The notes beneath the pieces are model-generated. The model ran no database searches. It was not told where the DNA came from and saw nothing but the letters and a program-made list of their open reading frames with translations. Below, piece after piece: positions 14,062 to 14,994 of a stretch of DNA of 14,994 nt (positions within the stretch are counted from its first letter, which is position 1; the number at the start of each line of letters is the position of its first letter). This stretch comes from Lachnospiraceae bacterium UBA3692 (GTDB lineage: Bacteria > Bacillota > Clostridia > Lachnospirales > Lachnospiraceae): the NCBI GenBank assembly GCA_002372815.1, contig DFIR01000092.1:1-14994 (forward strand). Direction: 5' to 3'. The translations under genes and the position numbers were made by a program.

Positions 14062-14901
14062 ATGCCTGAAAGCTACGGAAACTTTGCACAGGTCTATGAC
14101 ACTTTCATGGACGACACCGATTATGAAGCCTGGACCGACCGGGTGATCCGGATGCGGGACAGGTACGGGCTGCCGGCGGAGCAGACGGGAGCAGGCACCG
14201 TCGAAGAGGTTGCCTTCACGGCAGAAACTGACCCGGCGCAGGGCACACTGGATCCCGCCGCGCAGGAGCGGCAGCTGATCTGTGACATCGGCTGCGGGAC
14301 GGGACGTGTGACGGAGATCCTGGCCTCCCGCGGGTATGATGTCATGGGCATCGACCTGTCGCCGGACATGCTGGCCATCGCGCAGGAGAGGAGCCGGTCC
14401 GCCGGAAGAGACACGCTCTATCTGTGCCAGGACATGCGGGAACTCGACCTGTACGGCGACTGCGGCACTTTCATCAGTGTCGGGGACAGCCTGAATTATC
14501 TGCTCTCGGAAGAAGATCTTCTGAAGACATTTCAGCGCGTCGCGCTGTTCCTCCTGCAGGGAGGCGTCTTCATCTTCGACAGCAAGACGCCGCATCTCTT
14601 CCGGGATGTGATCGGGGATCAGACGATCGCCGAGGACCGGGAGGACTGCGCTTTCATCTGGGACAACACCTACGATGACGAGACCGGCATCAATGAGTAT
14701 GACCTGGCCCTCTACATTCAGGAAGAACAGGACCTCTTCCGCAAATATGAAGAAGTCCACTACCAGCGCGGCTATGAGCCGGCGCAGCTGCGCCGCATCG
14801 CCGAGGCGGCCGGCCTGACCTGGCTGGAGGCGGTCGACTGTGACACCGACGGACCGGTGACAGAGGAAACGGTGCGGTACCTGGCGGTGGTCAGGAAGTG
14901 A
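14062..14901 (+). CDS. Class I SAM-dependent methyltransferase
   Basis: 279 residues. The Rossmann-type motifs are I, ICDIGCGTGRVTEIL (73-87), the acidic end of strand 2, MGIDLSPDML (95-104), CQDMRELDL (122-130), and FISVGDSLNYLL (137-148). The N-terminus SYGNFAQVYDTFMDDTDYEAW is typical of this Firmicute methyltransferase group. About 34 residues (38-71, rich in Ala, Glu and Thr) separate the N-terminal helix from motif I, longer than I would expect. The ribosome binding site GAGGAGAG overlaps the upstream stop codon. The substrate is unknown; related proteins are only generically annotated. Confidence 0.88.
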   Translation: MPESYGNFAQVYDTFMDDTDYEAWTDRVIRMRDRYGLPAEQTGAGTVEEVAFTAETDPAQGTLDPAAQERQLICDIGCGTGRVTEILASRGYDVMGIDLSPDMLAIAQERSRSAGRDTLYLCQDMRELDLYGDCGTFISVGDSLNYLLSEEDLLKTFQRVALFLLQGGVFIFDSKTPHLFRDVIGDQTIAEDREDCAFIWDNTYDDETGINEYDLALYIQEEQDLFRKYEEVHYQRGYEPAQLRRIAEAAGLTWLEAVDCDTDGPVTEETVRYLAVVRK

Positions 14902-14907
14902 GACGGA

Positions 14908-14951
14908 CGGCAGAGGCTGAGAGGGTTGGCGGCAGAGGATGAGAGAGCCGG
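14908..14951. repeat. Two-copy 22-bp imperfect tandem repeat
   Basis: CGGCAGAGGCTGAGAG (from 14908) and CGGCAGAGGATGAGAG (from 14930) begin two 22-bp units with 4 mismatches. They lie immediately after the methyltransferase stop. The remaining bases to the window end hold no visible gene or terminator. Confidence 0.6.
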
Positions 14952-14994
14952 CGGCGGAAACGTTATATTTGCTGTGAAGAAAACGATTGAATCA

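Noticed and set aside
14963..14970. -10 promoter element for a gene beyond the window (TTATATTT)
   Set aside because: No plausible -35 lies at 16-18 bp and no gene start is in view. AT-rich sequence alone is insufficient.

Overview
The window is GC-rich chromosomal DNA from an anaerobic Firmicute. Clostridia, probably a high-GC Lachnospiraceae-like lineage, fits best. The reasons are strong AGGAGG-type ribosome binding sites, a classical rubrerythrin, an LCP-family cell-wall enzyme with a low-complexity cytoplasmic head, and a cytoplasmic BMP-domain protein paired with a small metallophosphoesterase. No taxonomic marker is present, so this is inference. There is no rRNA, tRNA, CRISPR array, prophage or transposase.

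Layout. At 1-1561 is the end of a branched-chain amino-acid transport operon: a possible tail of the preceding gene, livF, and a CBS-CBS-ACT regulatory protein. A rubrerythrin with its own promoter and a perfect terminator follows (1761-2447). From 2448 to 3447 there is about 1 kb without a credible gene, filled by two tandem arrays of hairpin-bearing repeats. Array A has eight units and array B about five, and both have a period of exactly 71 bp. The arrays lie between the rubrerythrin terminator and the terminator of a convergent minus-strand LCP gene (3594-5291). Divergent from LCP is a plus-strand cluster (5557-9735): a 652-residue protein combining a ParB/Srx-like N-terminal segment with a PnrA/BMP-like ligand-binding domain, a metallophosphoesterase with an altered first metal motif, and class II fumarase. 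Next is a polar amino-acid ABC importer operon (9850-12285) with a recognisable promoter and a cluster of hairpins between the binding-protein and permease genes. Then come histidinol-phosphate aminotransferase, a small COG2426-type membrane protein and a SAM-dependent methyltransferase (12412-14901).

Most genes are ordinary amino-acid uptake and metabolism, oxidative-stress defence and envelope maintenance. Two parts deserve attention. First, arrays A and B differ in sequence, yet share the 71-bp period and, by hand alignment, about half their positions in register, so they look like diverged branches of one ancestral repeat. Second, the BMP-fusion protein and its phosphoesterase neighbour look like an intracellular ligand-sensing module of unknown role.
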